Source: Aeropyrum sp.
GTDB lineage: Archaea > Thermoproteota > Thermoprotei_A > Sulfolobales > Acidilobaceae
Assembly: GCA_015523465.1 (NCBI GenBank)
Contig: WAKF01000089.1
Span: forward strand, 1-47,055
Direction: 5' to 3'
DNA length: 47,055 bases
Part shown: positions 46,835 to 47,055 of the stretch, one piece after another
How positions within the stretch are numbered: the first letter of the stretch is position 1
Layout: every line of letters starts with the position of its first letter
Made by a program: the position numbers and the translations under genes
Notes under the pieces: model-generated
What the model saw: the letters and a program-made list of their open reading frames with translations, nothing else
Database searches by the model: none
Told to the model about the DNA's origin: nothing

Positions 46835-47055
46835 ATGAGTGGTAGTGAAAAGTTTGGAAAGGTAAAAGTTAGAGTTAAGTTATGGCCGCCTACTGAAGCT
46901 GCCATCGAGGTAAACAGTGACGACTGCCATGAAGCTGCGAACACTCTTAAAGAGTGCCTTTCAGTCCTACCTAGGGAAGTAGTTAAACCGGTCTTAAAGC
47001 CCGCTCAGAGACTACTCCACGCTACTCTCAGGAAAGTACAAGGAACCATTAATAA
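46835..47055 (+). CDS. Unknown protein, 3' end outside the window
   Basis: An ATG at 46835, 15 bases after the P-loop gene stop, opens a frame that runs to the window end (at least 73 codons). The visible protein is basic: MSGSEKFGKVKVRVKLWPP, then EAAIEVNSDDCHEAANTLKECLSVLP, and REVVKPVLKPAQRLLHATL. The short spacing suggests a shared transcript with the P-loop ATPase. No family is recognisable from this part. Confidence 0.65.
   Translation, partial: MSGSEKFGKVKVRVKLWPPTEAAIEVNSDDCHEAANTLKECLSVLPREVVKPVLKPAQRLLHATLRKVQGTIN

Overview
The window looks like a stretch of chromosome from a hyperthermophilic crenarchaeon (Thermoproteota), probably of the Desulfurococcales/Pyrodictiaceae kind; the genus is not certain. 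The signs are ribosomal protein S25e, archaeal EF-1 beta with its zinc-ribbon partner, a two-AAA CDC48/VAT unfoldase, an archaeal-type prolyl-tRNA synthetase, a long-chain isoprenyl diphosphate synthase, a PriX-like primase subunit, 2-oxoacid:ferredoxin oxidoreductase, a tRNA-Thr with a bulge-helix-bulge intron, many TTG and GTG starts, TATA-type promoters, and heavy use of AGG and CTA codons. There is no rRNA, CRISPR array or recognisable insertion sequence.

Layout. 1-4.5 kb: small HExxH metalloprotease-like protein, tRNA-Thr(CGU), peroxiredoxin (-), and the alpha/beta genes of a 2-oxoacid:ferredoxin oxidoreductase (+). 4.5-7.4 kb (-): a NifX/NifB-type protein, an HD phosphohydrolase overlapping cutA, and a radical SAM protein. 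7.5-9.7 kb: S25e, a BioD/CbiA-like P-loop protein, and a convergent metallophosphoesterase. 9.8-14.9 kb (-): a small 85-residue protein behind cdc48, EF-1 beta, zinc ribbon, a DUF1464 kinase-like protein and a membrane protein. 14.9-25.4 kb (-): two complete ABC importers head to tail, an Opp/Dpp peptide-type system and a BMP/nucleoside-type system. 25.5-29.3 kb: a ThiL-like protein, tRNA-Gln(CUG), a PriX-like protein, the A-ATPase proteolipid and ProRS. 29.3-31.8 kb (-): argG-argH. 31.9-36.7 kb (-): a DUF1156/COG1743-like protein followed by a DUF499-like ATPase. 36.8-41.3 kb (+): isoprenyl diphosphate synthase, an unknown 172-residue protein, a CYTH protein, a secreted PNGase A-like protein and a PadR regulator. 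41.3-45.2 kb (-): a 1304-residue RecQ-like helicase. 45.5 kb to the end (+): an unrecognised P-loop protein and an open partial gene.

The strongest new signal is not a gene. The odd palindrome AGGWCCT (AGGACCT or AGGTCCT) occurs about 61 times by eye, against about 6 expected at uniform base use, in several reading frames and in spacers, while sequences differing at one edge base are rare. It behaves like the HIP1-type overrepresented palindromes of cyanobacteria. The second notable item is the DUF1156/DUF499 pair, a gene pairing known from archaeal defence islands. Here the methyltransferase-like partner appears to have lost both its SAM-binding motif and its DPPY catalytic motif, and the ATPase carries DG where Walker B normally has DE. 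A third is the large uncharacterised N-terminal half of the RecQ-like helicase.
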